This document shows, one piece after another, positions 1-10,943 of a stretch of DNA of 64,000 bases. The position numbers and the translations under genes were made by a program. Within the stretch, counting starts at the first letter, position 1; each line of letters opens with the position of its first letter. The DNA is from Rhabdophis nuchalis (Eukaryota; Chordata; Lepidosauria; Squamata; Natricidae). The stretch lies in NCBI GenBank assembly GCA_039707465.1, contig CM077643.1, forward strand, positions 380,100,419 through 380,164,418. Reading direction: 5' to 3'. The notes below the pieces were generated by a model, which was given only the letters and a program-made list of their open reading frames with translations, searched no databases and had not been told where the DNA came from.

Positions 1-84
1 TAAAAAGACTCTGAGTAGTTTACAATTCTAAAAAAAAAAAACATTTCAAAAAATCATGAGTAACCAGGCAAAATCACACTAAGC

Positions 85-183
85 CAGGGGTAGGCAAACT
101 TTGCAACTTTAAGTCTGAAGGACTTCAGCTCCCAGAATTCTGAAGTCCTTCAGACTTAAAGTTGCAAAGTTTGCCCACCCCTG
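85..183. mobile_element. Foldback hAT MITE, perfect target duplication
   Basis: A 99-bp near-perfect palindrome (CAGGGGTAGGCAAACTTTGC and its mirror) flanked by CACTAAGC on both sides (77-84, 184-191). Confidence 0.9.
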
Positions 184-435
184 CACTAAGCACTACCAAT
201 TTCCTGTACAAAAGGGACAGATAAGTCCTTCCAATGACAAATTGTAATCATAAACATCATCCCAAATAGTCTTGCATATCCCACAGAAAGAATGGCAAAC
301 GTTACATCAAGACAAAGAAGAGCTGCTTTTGTACATATAACTTAAACAAAGCCTGGCTTGCACTAACTCTGTGTTGATTTAATAACTTAACGATCTTCCA
401 GCTGCTTCTATTTAGTTCAGGTCTAGTTCCTGAGG

Positions 436-600
436 GTTAAAATGGGGATTTTTGCAGTAAATCCTTCCCCTGGAGTGGGGTGGGAAGGGAATGGGGATTT
501 TGCAGTATCCTTCCCCTGCCATGCCCACCAGGCCCTGCCCCGCCCCGCCCCGCCCATGGTAGTAAAATTTCTTGAATTCCACCACTGCCATGGAATCGCC
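436..600. mobile_element. Fragment of the GGTTCTG-type MITE
   Basis: GGGGATTTTTGCAGTA, CCTTCCCCTG and GCCATGCCCACCA are shared with the complete copies at 36650 and 38858. Confidence 0.6.
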
Positions 601-755
601 ACTGATCTGAAGTCACAAAATTGCAATAAAACTATGTGCCCCAAGCACCGATTTGCTCCTCTCAAACAGTTAGAATTTTTACTTATGGCATTTCAATTTC
701 TTAGCTACACAGACCTTGGTCATTTCCCTCTTTACAGAACATGCAAATCTTGTAC

Positions 756-3560
756 CTTCCGATCATCAGGAACAAGATCCTGCAAGACCTTCCTCTTTGG
801 CCACTCTTTGACAAGTTCTTCATTAGCCAATTCATGCAGGTAGTAGGCAGCCACCTTAGCTGACTTCCTCTGGATCCGGCCTATGCTGCTTGATTCCATG
901 CTTGGGTCCTTCAGAGGAGTTGTCCTGCTGTCTTCATGGAGAAACGACACCTGACGGGAAAAGCCAAGGTAGCAAATTTTTCCCCAGTCACTGCCTGTTT
1001 ACGCTATTCAGAGACCTGGGAAGAGGATTGAATGCTAAAAATTGATTATTATAGAGCAGGGGTGGTAAACTCGTGACTCAAGGGCCAGATGGGTCACGCA
1101 CAGGCCATGCCTACCCCAGCTCTATGAAGGGGGGGAAAAACATCACAATGTCATGTTCTGGCAATGTGACATGGCGAGTTTGACACCTGTGTCATAGAAT
1201 CAGAAATACTATGCCTCGGCTTTGTCCTCCCCATGCCACAATTATCTTGTGCCCCAGTATGTCCTTTTTAGAAAAGAAAAAAAAAGACTTGAAATCCTTG
1301 GCATCCTTGGTGAAGGTGAAGAAGTCAAGAGACAAGCTAAAACAGGGGTCTGCAAAGTTGGCTCTCTTAAGACTGGTGGACTCAGGATAAGAATCAGTAT
1401 GGCTGGCTGGGGAATTCTGGGACTTGAAGTCCACCAGTCTTAAAAGAGCCAACTTTGCAGACCCCTGGGCTACAAGGATACCCTTATCTGTTCCCCCAGC
1501 CATTCTCCTCAGGTTCAGTACCCAAAATACTCACAGGTCCATGCTCAGATTTCAAGTGGTAAACAAGGCCTGCCTTGGACCGATATGCTTTATTGCAGTG
1601 GTGGCATTTTAAGGCCATCTTCTCCAGTTCGGCAGCTGCTTTGCCACATTTCTGTGTGTGGTAGAGATACCCCATGATGCTGGTGAAGCTGCCTGTACAG
1701 CCCTGTAGAAGCAGGCAGAGAAAAACAGTGGTCAGTTCCTGAGTCCCGAGACACACAGAGAGAGAAAAAACAAATAGATGCATTATTTTTCCCCTACCTA
1801 TGGTCAAAAATCCATAAGACAAGTCTAATCCACTAGCCCACCACTCCCCAAGAGCAGGCAAAGGTCCTCTTCTTGGGACTTGGGAAAGTCCATTTGAGCT
1901 GTAAAGGGGTCCCTCAGGCTCAGTATAGCTGAAGCTCACCTCTCTTGTGCACTTGAGCTTCCCCATGCGCTTCAGGACTCGCCGCAAACACTCGCGCTCG
2001 CTCTGCTTATCCAGCTGGCTGGCTTCCTTCCTAATTGGCTGCATAAAAGCAGAGAAGAGAAAGACTAACCGAAGGCTATTATTTCTAGGAAATCAAAGGA
2101 AGTTTCCCTTACAAAGAACAAACAAGACAGGCAATGGAAGTTTAAAATCCTGCACATCAGTCAGAGAAGGACCTTGGATCTCAGTCCGTTCTCCCAAATG
2201 GGCTCCATGAGGAATGTCTTGTTTTTCACTGCTGCTGAGGCAAGGGACCTGACAGGGGTTTCTGAGCAAAGCACTAAGCTATTATCTTAGCAATGCAATG
2301 CGTTGTTGCAGAAGGGTCACACCTCATTCCCAAGTGCTTAGGTAGCCTAAATGTTCAAGTAGACTATCCCGGGAGCCCCAAGGTCCTTCCTAGACAAGAC
2401 GTTTTATGGACATATATACTTTGCACCATACCAGGCTGTTGTGATCTGCCATGATGTGATACTTCATTCCTGCAAGAGATCGCAGCTGTTTCCCACAGTG
2501 CTGACATGTGAACATCTCCTAGGAATAGAAAGGGTTAAGAGGGCCGAGAGTTTAAGCTGCAATGGTTATGAGCTCCCCCAGCTCTCCCTCCATTCAATCG
2601 TACTGAACGATATCCGATCTTAGCGTTATAGAATATCCTCATTCTAATCTAGTCAATATAGGGGATTTCACCTAAGACACCTTTCTTGCACACATAAATA
2701 CATTTTTTTTAAAAATGGATTTCGAACTAAACTAAAAGGCAAATACAACTCAATAAAGAAACAATACACAAAGGGAAGGGGCAAATTCCAGTCTTACAAT
2801 TGCATTGTTGAATCTGAACTAATGATATCTGACCATGGAATAATCATTCAATATGCATCAACCACAAAATAGAATTTCACTTTGGAGAAATTTTAAATAT
2901 TTAAGGAAGAATTTTTTAAAATAAAGCTGAAATATTATAAAACTGGAAACAAGCACTCAAAATGAAAGCACTTTTGGATCTCTTCTGCATGAGGAAATAC
3001 ATATTTGGTATTTTTTAGTTTAATGAAAGATCAGTAAAGAGGAAGAGGCGTATAGAAATACGTATAAAATTAAAATTTGAATAATATCTCTTTCTGAACA
3101 TTTCACTGTATATAAGCTGGTGTGCCCTAACCAGAACTTCAAAAGGCAAATGAAACGGGGTTTGGGATGTGTGGGGGAAATAACTGTCTGATCACCCAGA
3201 CTAAAGGTGAGATGTTAGAGTAGCTGGCCCTTCTTTGGATGTACTAACAGAATTCACAGGGACTGCGTTTCCCATCTCCTCACCTGGTGGCAATTTGCCA
3301 TATGCTTTTTCAATCCTTCCACCGTCTTCCTCACTACACATCGGCAGATTGGGCAAGTGACACGGCCCTTGTCCAGAATCTCCAAGTACCACTGCTCTTC
3401 TAAGCTTCCTGCCAGAGCACAGGATGGTGATGATTCAACATTTTAATCTTCTCTGTAGGTAACCCAACTGGGCCTTCCTTTTGAAGAGCGACAAGGTCAG
3501 AACAGAACCACCAAAATGGCAGGGTTAAAGCACCTCCAGCACAATCAAAATGGGGTGTGT

Positions 3561-3593
<33 letters not shown>

Positions 3594-6500
3594 GGGCAAT
3601 TTAATTTAGACAAGTGGCAAGTGAAGAGAGGGATATGGATACAAAATCAGGCAAGGTGCAGTAGGCTGGGTGATGGAGGACAGGCAAAGGAAGCATATAT
3701 TCATTATGCTTGAATGGGCTACTTCCTTGATTAGAGGCAGAGTACTTCTACATTCCAGCCACTGCAGAGGAACAAAGCCCATGTGCTGCTTATGGAAACA
3801 GAGCCAATGAGTTTTGGATGAGCTTGGAAGTGGTCTAGATCAAACCTTGATGAATACAGGATCCAACATAGCATTCTTAATAGACAGACAGCCTGTTTTT
3901 GTCAAATAATTTCCAGCAAGACAACCCAGTATCTCCCAATGTGTTCCTCTATCAAACAAGAATTTGGTAAAGCATTATTGGACTCGATATGTCTTTTGTC
4001 TAAGTCAGCTACAAGGTGCTTAGAAGTGAGGCTATTCTCTCAGAAAGTTTTGGGCTGCAATTTGCTATGCAGAGGGAGAAGTTCTAATGAACATCAGACA
4101 AATTTGTATTGGCTTCATTTGCCTGTAGGGCAGGGGTATCAAACTCAAGGCCCGTGGGCCATATCTGGCCCATGGGTTGCTTAGATCTGGGCCAGGGGCC
4201 CATCCTGAAAACAGCAAAGAACCGGCCCATGGTGCCTCTGCCAGTGAAAACGGTGCACATGGCTCTGCCGAGCTCCGTTTTCGGCTGCGACAGTCTCTGC
4301 AACCCTCTGTCAGTGAAAACAGAGCTCAGGAGGGTCACACTTTTGCTGGCAGAGCACTTGGGCCACCAAGGTGGCCCAACATGAGTGATGTTGAGCTGCC
4401 CCCCCTCCTCCCAGGTCAAACACAACCCTGATGCAACCCTCAATGAAATTAAGTTTGACACCCCTGCTCTATAGCATCTTTCTTTCCCAAATAAAATTGC
4501 TTTGCCATTATCTGCAAAAATAGCTTTTTCTGGAATTTTTTTTTTTGAATGGCAACTGGACTTCCTTGCTTTTTCTTGAAGATGTTTCACTTCTCTGAGA
4601 AGCTTCTTCAGTCCTAACCGGGAAAGGAAGGATTTAAATTTCTGTCCATCAGCCAGTTGTTAACACCCTGAGCATCACTGAACTCACCTGGGGGTTAACC
4701 TGTGTTTCCAGAGTACCTGAATCAGAGTGCAAACAAGTATGGAACTGTCTTGGGACTGTTGAAAGGACTGCATTGTAAACAAGAGATTTTGTTTCCCCAG
4801 TGTACAATTCTGTACATGTCTCACTGCATATACAACACTGTGCTGGGTGTTTTGTCTTTGGAGTGGACAACTTCTTTTCTCGAAGTGAAAGGAAAAAGAG
4901 AAAGAACAAAAACACTTCAATGAAGCACTCAAAACCTCTGGCTATCCCAACTGGGCCTTTGTCAAATCCACAAAAAGGTGCAGTAGGAGCACTTTCACTA
5001 CAGACAAAGAAGAGAAGCAACTTTTGTCATTTCATTCCATTGAAGGAGCATCGTAAATCCTTCCTTCCCCATCAGTTATCTAGAACTGAAGAAGCTTCTT
5101 GGAGGAGAAATGAAATGTCTTCAAGAAAAACCAAGAAAGTCCAGTTTGAAAAAAAGCTCCTTTGGGACAACCATGACTTGGATGACAGAGAATCTCCACG
5201 GACCTTTGCCTGAAAAGCATTAGGTAGGATTCTTTTCTTATTGCTTTCTGTAAGTATCTCTAGTATTGCATTTATATAGATACTATTACTAAGTCTAAAT
5301 CCATCATAGTTATCCTTTGGCTGCACATGTAAAATGCCAAGTCTCCTTTTTCAGTTCTACTGAAAAATGGAAAGATGTATGAGCCCTTTCCAATACTGTT
5401 AAATTCTAAATTCTGACACCTCTTAATTGTTATTTCTACAATGCTCATATATGCTTTCTTACAATTTTTTTAATGGGATTCTGCCTCTTACCTGCCGCAT
5501 ATGTTGATGGTTCTGACTTTCTAGAGCACTTTTTAGACTTTGGACTAGGTTGTTTTCCCACCGACTGTCTTTTTCCTGGGAGAAAGGCAAGCAAGTGTGA
5601 GATTTTTCATTTACACCTGAGAAAAACTCACCTAAATATTGAAGATCTTCAAACTGGCAATTGGGAAAGATAGAAGAAAAAGCAAAAGTAGCATCCAGAG
5701 ACTGGATCAACTGAGAATCCATCAAAGGAAATAAATATATGTGGTCTCCTAATCTTATGCCAAGCAGAAAATAGGGGATACTCTACTCACCAGAAACTTT
5801 TTGCTTCTTTTTGGGAAGTTGTTTGTAGTCTTCTTCATCATCTTGTTCCATCTTGTGCTTTGCCTTGGAGTGGGAATCACCAGCTTGGGGAGAGACACCA
5901 AAATAGCTTTTTTATGTTTATAGATTTTAAAAAGCAAATATAGGTTCAAGACATATGCAACTATAGCCCAAATCAGTGATGGTGAACCTTTTTGTAAAGG
6001 CGCACCCAATTTGTGTGTGCGTGTGCCAACACCCATAATGGAATGCGCCCTGGCCACCTGCGCATGTGTGCATGACTCCTGCCCTGCACATGTGTGCATG
6101 ACCACTCCATGTGGGGAGGAGTTTTCACCCTCCCCAGGCTCTGGAGGCTTTCCTGAAGCTTGGGGAGGGTGAAAACAGCCTCCCCCAGCCCCCCAGAAGG
6201 CTGAAAATCAGTGGGCTGGCATGTCTATGTGCCCCGGCGCTGACGCCTTGTGTGCCAGCATATATGGCTCCGCATGCCACCTGTGGCACATGTGCCATAA
6301 GTCATCATGGGCCTAAATGATTTTGTGTAGTTGTGTACCTCCAAGTCAATGTTGACTTTGGGTGACTTCTTGGACTAGTCCTTATAGCTTCCTTGGCAAT
6401 ATTTTTAAAAGTGTCTTGTCACTTCCTTCTTTGCTACGGTGAAAGAAAATGACTAGCCCAAAATCATCTAGGTGGCATCATGCCCAAGATGGGCATAGAA

Positions 6501-7299
6501 TTTACAAAGCTAACCCTAACTTCAACCATTATACTAAACCAACTATCATAATAATCTAATCTAATCCTTATAAAAATATCAAATAATATCTACATTTTCT
6601 AGTTGTTTATCCAGTCTCTCAAAGTAAGACTAACTACAAAGTGGCTATTCAAAATGCCAAGAAGAAACAATCTTATTACTTAAGCTCATAACTTCAAGTT
6701 TGGGTCAAATAGTTAGCCAGCTAAAGTATCCATCACTACAGTTACACTGTAAAAACATTTTTTAGGCATAGACAGTTTTCTTTTGCTTCCTTTCCGGTTA
6801 TAATCAGACTCTGGCACATAATTAAATTTAAGTTTAAAATTATTAAATTAAAAAGAAGCAGTGACAGAATATGTTATTTGCACTCACAAAGGATTGCTAC
6901 AGTATCTATTTCTACATGGCACTATTATATATGAATATCATTTTAACAAATCCTTAGAAACTTATAGCTCTCTAATCAAGAGAGTGCTAGAAAACATAAT
7001 ATATTCCAAATGAAGAAATGTCTTTCTAATTCTAAGGAGACACCAAATATATGTTATATTAGTATTAGTATTATCTTTCACTTATGGTTCTAATTTACCA
7101 CCAGATTCCCCCAAACATTCCCAATGGTTTATAATGTATCCAATAAAAATATAAAACTAGTACACAGTATACACAAATAAATAAAATCCATAAGCTCCAT
7201 TATGCCCACACTATTAAGTTTTGTTTGTCACCAAAACTCATCCATACCTTTCTTCTCCTCTTCCATAACAGCCTTGACAGAAGGCTTCATCCCTTTCAT
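756..7299 (-). CDS. ZNF512: ZNF512, zinc finger protein 512 (partial, eight coding exons, 3' end off the left edge)
   Basis: A nuclear C2H2-type zinc-finger protein of uncertain function. Read on the minus strand, the coding exons are 7299-7248, 5883-5791, 5575-5492, 3408-3284, 2518-2432, 2038-1940, 1702-1535 and 950-756. All internal joins have AG acceptors and GT donors and keep one frame. The order of domains is: a lysine/acidic linker (DDEEDY, then KKKQK); a basic segment; EEQWYLEI followed by a C2HC finger (CPIC..H..C); a C2H2 finger (CQHC..H); [18 protein letters not shown]; a finger split across two exons (C.REGC..H..C); [14 protein letters not shown], a C2H2 finger; and the conserved [16 protein letters not shown]. 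This order matches vertebrate ZNF512. The exon at 7248-7299 is the least certain because its acceptor has a poor pyrimidine tract, but its 3' phase fits the next exon exactly. The N-terminal 80 or so residues and the last fingers were not found here. Confidence 0.93.
1057..1189. mobile_element. hAT MITE (GTCAAACTCG type)
   Basis: CAGGGGTGGTAAACTCGTGA to GCGAGTTTGACACCTG; the same family as 12168, 12298 and 13098. Confidence 0.7.
1343..1467. mobile_element. Foldback hAT MITE in a ZNF512 intron
   Basis: CAGGGGTCTGCAAAGTTGGC and mirror; flanks AGCTAAAA/GGCTACAA agree at 6 of 8 bases. It ends only 68 bp from the exon at 1535-1702. Confidence 0.75.
3554..3593 (+). repeat. GT microsatellite
   Basis: About 20 GT units with one GA interruption. 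Confidence 0.95.
4131..4466. mobile_element. hAT MITE (GTCAAACTC type), long form
   Basis: CAGGGGTATCAAACTCAAGG to AAGTTTGACACCCCTG with a 336-bp span. Four overlapping ORFs on both strands here are accidents of the repeat. Confidence 0.75.
4540..5216. mobile_element. Inverted pair of Penelope-like repeat arms with hammerhead-like motifs
   Basis: The left arm (minus) has CTTGAAGATGTTTCACTTCT and GAAGCTTCTTCAG; the right arm (plus) has CTGAAGAAGCTTCTTGG, CTTCAAGAAAAACC and TTTGGGACAACCATGACTTG. Core motifs lie at 4581-4611 (minus) and 5086-5119 (plus). Confidence 0.7.
5974..6310. mobile_element. MITE of the GATGGTGAACC type
   Basis: CAGTGATGGTGAACCTTTTT at the left; flanks GCCCAAAT (5966-5973) and GCCTAAAT (6311-6318) match at 7 of 8, consistent with a hAT. 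A related element lies at 47143-47518. Confidence 0.7.
6319..6540. repeat. Unclassified interspersed repeat
   Basis: CCAAGTCAATGTTGACTTTG and GACTAGTCCTTATAGCTTCC look like a SINE tail common in reptiles; I cannot name the family with confidence. Confidence 0.35.
6541..7245. other. AT-rich ZNF512 intron, nothing recognised
   Basis: Unique-looking AT-rich sequence on both strands, with no repeat ends, exon or motif that I can name. Confidence 0.5.
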
Positions 7300-8117
7300 C
7301 TCAAATCAGTACCTAGCCCATGAATGGCTTCATTATGTCCAAGGCCTGTCCCTCTACTTGCTGGCTCTGAGAAGAGGAGAAAGCATCACTATTCATATAG
7401 TACCTCATCAAGCCACATATAAATCTGGCAGATGCCATTTGCACATGCTAAGCTTTATTACTTTTAATATTGGGCCTGCTTTTTTGTGTTCTTCTGAGTA
7501 AGCGAACTAAGACCATGTGGTCCACTTTGTGATTGAATTTATCATGCAAGCTCAGAAAATGGTTTAATTCAATGACCAGTAAAACATTGCAGCCAAAGTG
7601 TTAAACAACTTCAGGTGATAATATGTTTATTATTGGAAAAAGCTTATCAGCAGAAATTATAAGTAGTTGAGTTCTCCAATCCTTTACTGAGTTCCATGAT
7701 GACTTCAAAAACTTGCCCCCCCCCCAATTGAAACAACTGATTTATAACTAAGTAGCGCCTTGAACTGGAGCTGAAGTTAAATAAATGCAGTTCCTTCAGA
7801 ACTGATTACTGATGTAACTTTTAACCAGAGTCCCATCCCCTATTCAACAGACATAAATCATTTGGTTACACGTAGATTTTAACTGTTACTATTTTACATA
7901 TTTTTTTAAACAATGTATTTTACTGGCAATTTTGGAAGGGCATGGGACCTGAGTTTTGGTAGCCATAAACTGATTGATTTCATTACTATGCTTTTTCTAA
8001 TTTTTTACTGTACAGAGGCATGCTATTATTGGTTAAGTTTTAATTATTTTTCAACTGGACACATGTGCACCTTGCTGAAAGGCAAGCTATGAAAGTCATC
8101 ATTATGAACAGAGGAAG

Positions 8118-8255
8118 GTAGACACAGCCTAGCATCTGAGGTTGGTAAAATGAGGACCCAGATTGTTGGGAGGGGGGTATGTTGACCCCATAAACCGCTT
8201 AGAGAGGCTATAAAGCACTATGAAGCGGTATGTAAGTCTAAGTGCTATATAAAAT
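8118..8255 (+). mobile_element. Squamate SINE 3' end
   Basis: GGTTGGTAAAATGAGGACCC, AACCGCTTAGAGAGG and GCGGTATGTAAGTCTAAGTG. Confidence 0.7.
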
Positions 8256-8339
8256 GAATATAAAATGAAAGCATTCCTAACAGATAGCTGTCCAGACTCT
8301 ACTTGAACACATCCAGTCATTATTCCCTTTATTCTATGC

Positions 8340-8458
8340 CAGTGTTTCTGAACCTTGGCAGTTTGAAGATGGGTGAACTTCAACTCCCAGAATCCCCCTG
8401 CCAGGCTAGCTGGTGGGAAATTCTGGGAGTTGAAGTCCACTGAGGTTGAGAAACACTG
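8340..8458. mobile_element. Foldback hAT MITE (CAGTGTTTCT type), perfect target duplication
   Basis: CAGTGTTTCTGAACCTTGGC to GTTGAGAAACACTG, flanked by TTCTATGC (8332-8339, 8459-8466). Confidence 0.9.
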
Positions 8459-8509
8459 TTCTATGCACATTACCTAAAATTTCAAGAGTTATATGAGATA
8501 GAATTACTT

Positions 8510-9055
8510 TGATGCACTGGTTAATGCATCAGGATGGAAATGGGAAGACCTCAGGCACCAAGCCTTCTGGCCTTGGGTCAGTCACATTCTCTGGGCCTTA
8601 GGAAAGAAGCACGGGCAGTCCTCAACTTACAAACACAACTGAGCCCAAAATTTCTGTTGCTAAGTGAAGCGCTTGCTAAGTGAGTTTTGCCCCATTTTAT
8701 GACCCTTCTTGCCACACTTGTTAAGCGAATCACTACCGTTTATAAGTTAGTAACTCCGGTTGTTAAGTGAAACTGGCTTCCCCATCGACTTTGCCTGTCA
8801 GGAGGTCACAAAAGGCAACCACATGTCCCTGGGACACTGCAACCGTCCTAAATACGAACCAGATGCCAAGCGCCTGAATTCTGATCACACGATCGATCCG
8901 CAAAAAGTCAGAACTGGGACAAACAGTCCTGCGTCGCGTCTCCCAGTGCCCGTGTCGCTTTGAACGGTACTAAACGAACTGTTGTAAATCGAGGACGACC
9001 TGTGATGGCAAACCACTTCCGGAAAAACCTTCCCACAAAAAAAAAAAAAACTGCA
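8510..9055 (+). mobile_element. tRNA-derived SINE split by a DNA transposon
   Basis: GCATCAGG.TGG, GGCCTTGGGTCAGTCACATT and GGCAAACCACTTCCGGAAAA match the SINE at 23413; the middle is the insert at 8611-9001. Confidence 0.6.
8611..9001. mobile_element. TA-target-type DNA transposon copy inserted in a SINE
   Basis: GGGCAGTCCTCAACTTACAA to AATCGAGGACGACCTG, with CCCAAAATTTCTGTTGCTAA inside. The SINE reads through from AGGAAAGAAGCA to TGATGGCAAACCACTTCC when it is removed. Confidence 0.7.
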
Positions 9056-9359
9056 GGCGGGGCCCCCAGGAATGTCAGGAGGGGTGTAAGCATAAGCGCA
9101 CCAGCGTGCCTACTGTCCCTGTCCTACCGTCCCCATTTATTTGCACCCATTTCCTGCGTTCGTATTGATGTTTATTCTTATTCCTGTCATCTTGTACATG
9201 AGTGACGAACTAAATAAATAAATAAAATAAACAAAAATAAAAAAACCGACCCGAAGGCACAAAAAATAACGCAGGGTAAATAATAGGTTTATAGAACATC
9301 CCCTCCGAAGCTGCCGAAATCTTATAGGAGGCTAATCAATTCAGTTAAAAAATAATAGG

Positions 9360-9860
9360 CGGAAATCGTACAAACGCGCCCAGCGAGCCTGTTCCTAACC
9401 GAAGCGGGAAAGCACCGCGGAAAACCGACGGTTCCCAGGGCAGAGCGAGTGGGCGGGCGGCTACGACGACGCAATCTCCGCTCCAAAAAGGGCCACGAGC
9501 CCTCGCTCTCCCTCGGTTATAAGGCGACGGCGGAGCTCCGACCTCTTTTCCCGGCAGCCGCCCGTATGACTCACCTTTGCGACAGGTTGTTTTTCCCCCA
9601 CCCCCGTGCGCGGCGGCGATCCGGCGCGGGATCCCGAGATCAAGGAAATAATGGGGATTAGAGAAGCCACGCAAAAAGGAGGCGGTCCTTCAAGCAGCCC
9701 CCAGCCCCACCGACTCCTCCCACTCCCAGCCTCGGAGGAAGCGGAAAAGGAGAGGCGATTGTTTCCCCTTCCTGGTTGCCTAGGTGACGCAAGGTTTTGT
9801 TACGCAAGCGCCAGCTTTGCCCCCTCCGCCTACCCCCCCCCCCTCAAGTTTCTCTTCCGC
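9360..9860. promoter_or_regulatory. CpG-rich block between ZNF512 and GPN1 (probable divergent promoter)
   Basis: GC-rich sequence dense in CpG stands out from the AT-rich surroundings. It lies between the 5' ends of two genes that point away from each other. An L2 fragment (9905-10190) now separates it from the GPN1 start, so GPN1 may use a second start site at about 10350-10740. No TATA box is evident, as is usual for housekeeping CpG promoters. Confidence 0.6.
9575..9705 (-). other. ZNF512: Candidate 5' untranslated first exon of ZNF512
   Basis: Within the CpG-rich block the minus strand offers a strong donor, GCAAAG followed by GTGAGTCA, with the last exon base at 9575. No ATG lies between this donor and the upstream edge, so the exon would be non-coding. 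The upstream limit is a guess. Exons coding the extreme N-terminus should lie between here and 7300 but could not be recognised. Confidence 0.35.
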
Positions 9861-9904
9861 CCCAGGCTTTTCTTTAGAATGGGGACTCTGAAGATTAGAA
9901 ACCC

Positions 9905-10190
9905 CTCCGTAATAATAATAATAATAATAATAAATAATTAATAATAATAATAATATTTAATATTTATTATTAATAATAATAATTTTAATTTATGGACCGC
10001 TCTCTCTCCCCCCGAAGGGACTCGAGGCGGTGCACAGGGGATTTAAAAATGCATATATAAAAACATAGACATAAATACAATTTAAAAAGAAATTAAACTT
10101 AACCCTGCGCTAAAATCCCAGATTAGCTAAAATTAAACCCCTAAAAAGCCCTAGTAAAACAATTCAATTATCCCAAGCCGGCCAGGCAGA
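9905..10190 (-). mobile_element. L2-clade LINE 3' end
   Basis: AAT-rich tail, then the GAAGGGACTCGAGG signature, TTAACCCTGCGCTAAAATCC and AGCCGGCCAGG, all shared with the other L2 copies. It lies between the CpG island and the GPN1 start. Confidence 0.85.
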
Positions 10191-10733
10191 CGGTAATAAT
10201 CGGCTACTCTTAACTATGGCAGCTCTATGTCGAAAAGGATGTCTGGGTCAAAGGTCACCAGGAATACTGTGCGGAGGTGGAGGAGACGATGGCTCCATGG
10301 GAGGCTCAGGAATTCTGGGAGTTGAAGTTTCACAAGTCATTAAAAGGGCCGTCGTTTCTCCCCACCCCTGTGCTGTGGACAGAGAAAAGGCGGAACGGCC
10401 ATTATCTCCTCTCGGGCCAAGACTCAGGCCGGTGCCGACGTCAGGGTGGCATCTTTGAAAATGTTCTCCAAGCGACGGTACAGTGTAGCAGAATAAGACG
10501 GCGGTATTGTTGTTCGGCAGCCTTATTTTGAGAGAGGAGAAGCCCGTTCGGTGGAGGAAAACTATTCGAATAGTTCCCATGCCCCACCAAAGGAGGCGAT
10601 GTCTAGGGAGCCGTTCTACTTTTTCCAACCTCTCTCTCTTCCGCATATCTATGGTCAAAACTTGGGTTTCTTCGTGCCCCCCTCCTTTTTTTTTTCTTGA
10701 GCCAGAGAAAGCCCCGGAAGTCAAAGAAAACGG

Positions 10734-10943
10734 ATGAGACGGCGGCAAAATGGCAGCTGCCGGCGGGGCAGCGAGTTCTGCATCAGGAGCCCCAATATGC
10801 GTCCTGGTGCTGGGCATGGCTGGCTCTGGCAAGACGGCGCTGGTGCAGGTGCGGGCGGAGCGGGAAGGGGAAATCGGCCCCGGGGGAAGGAGAGGGCCTT
10901 GAAGAGGGCTGCTTGGTCCCCATGCTGGCTTCCTTTGAGCTGA
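10734..10943 (+). other. Upstream ATG overlapping the GPN1 start, out of frame
   Basis: An ATG 16 nt before the GPN1 start is in another frame and runs across the true start. Its context is weak (C at -3, A at +4), while the GPN1 ATG has A at -3 and G at +4, so leaky scanning would be expected. It matters only if transcription starts upstream of 10734. Confidence 0.3.
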
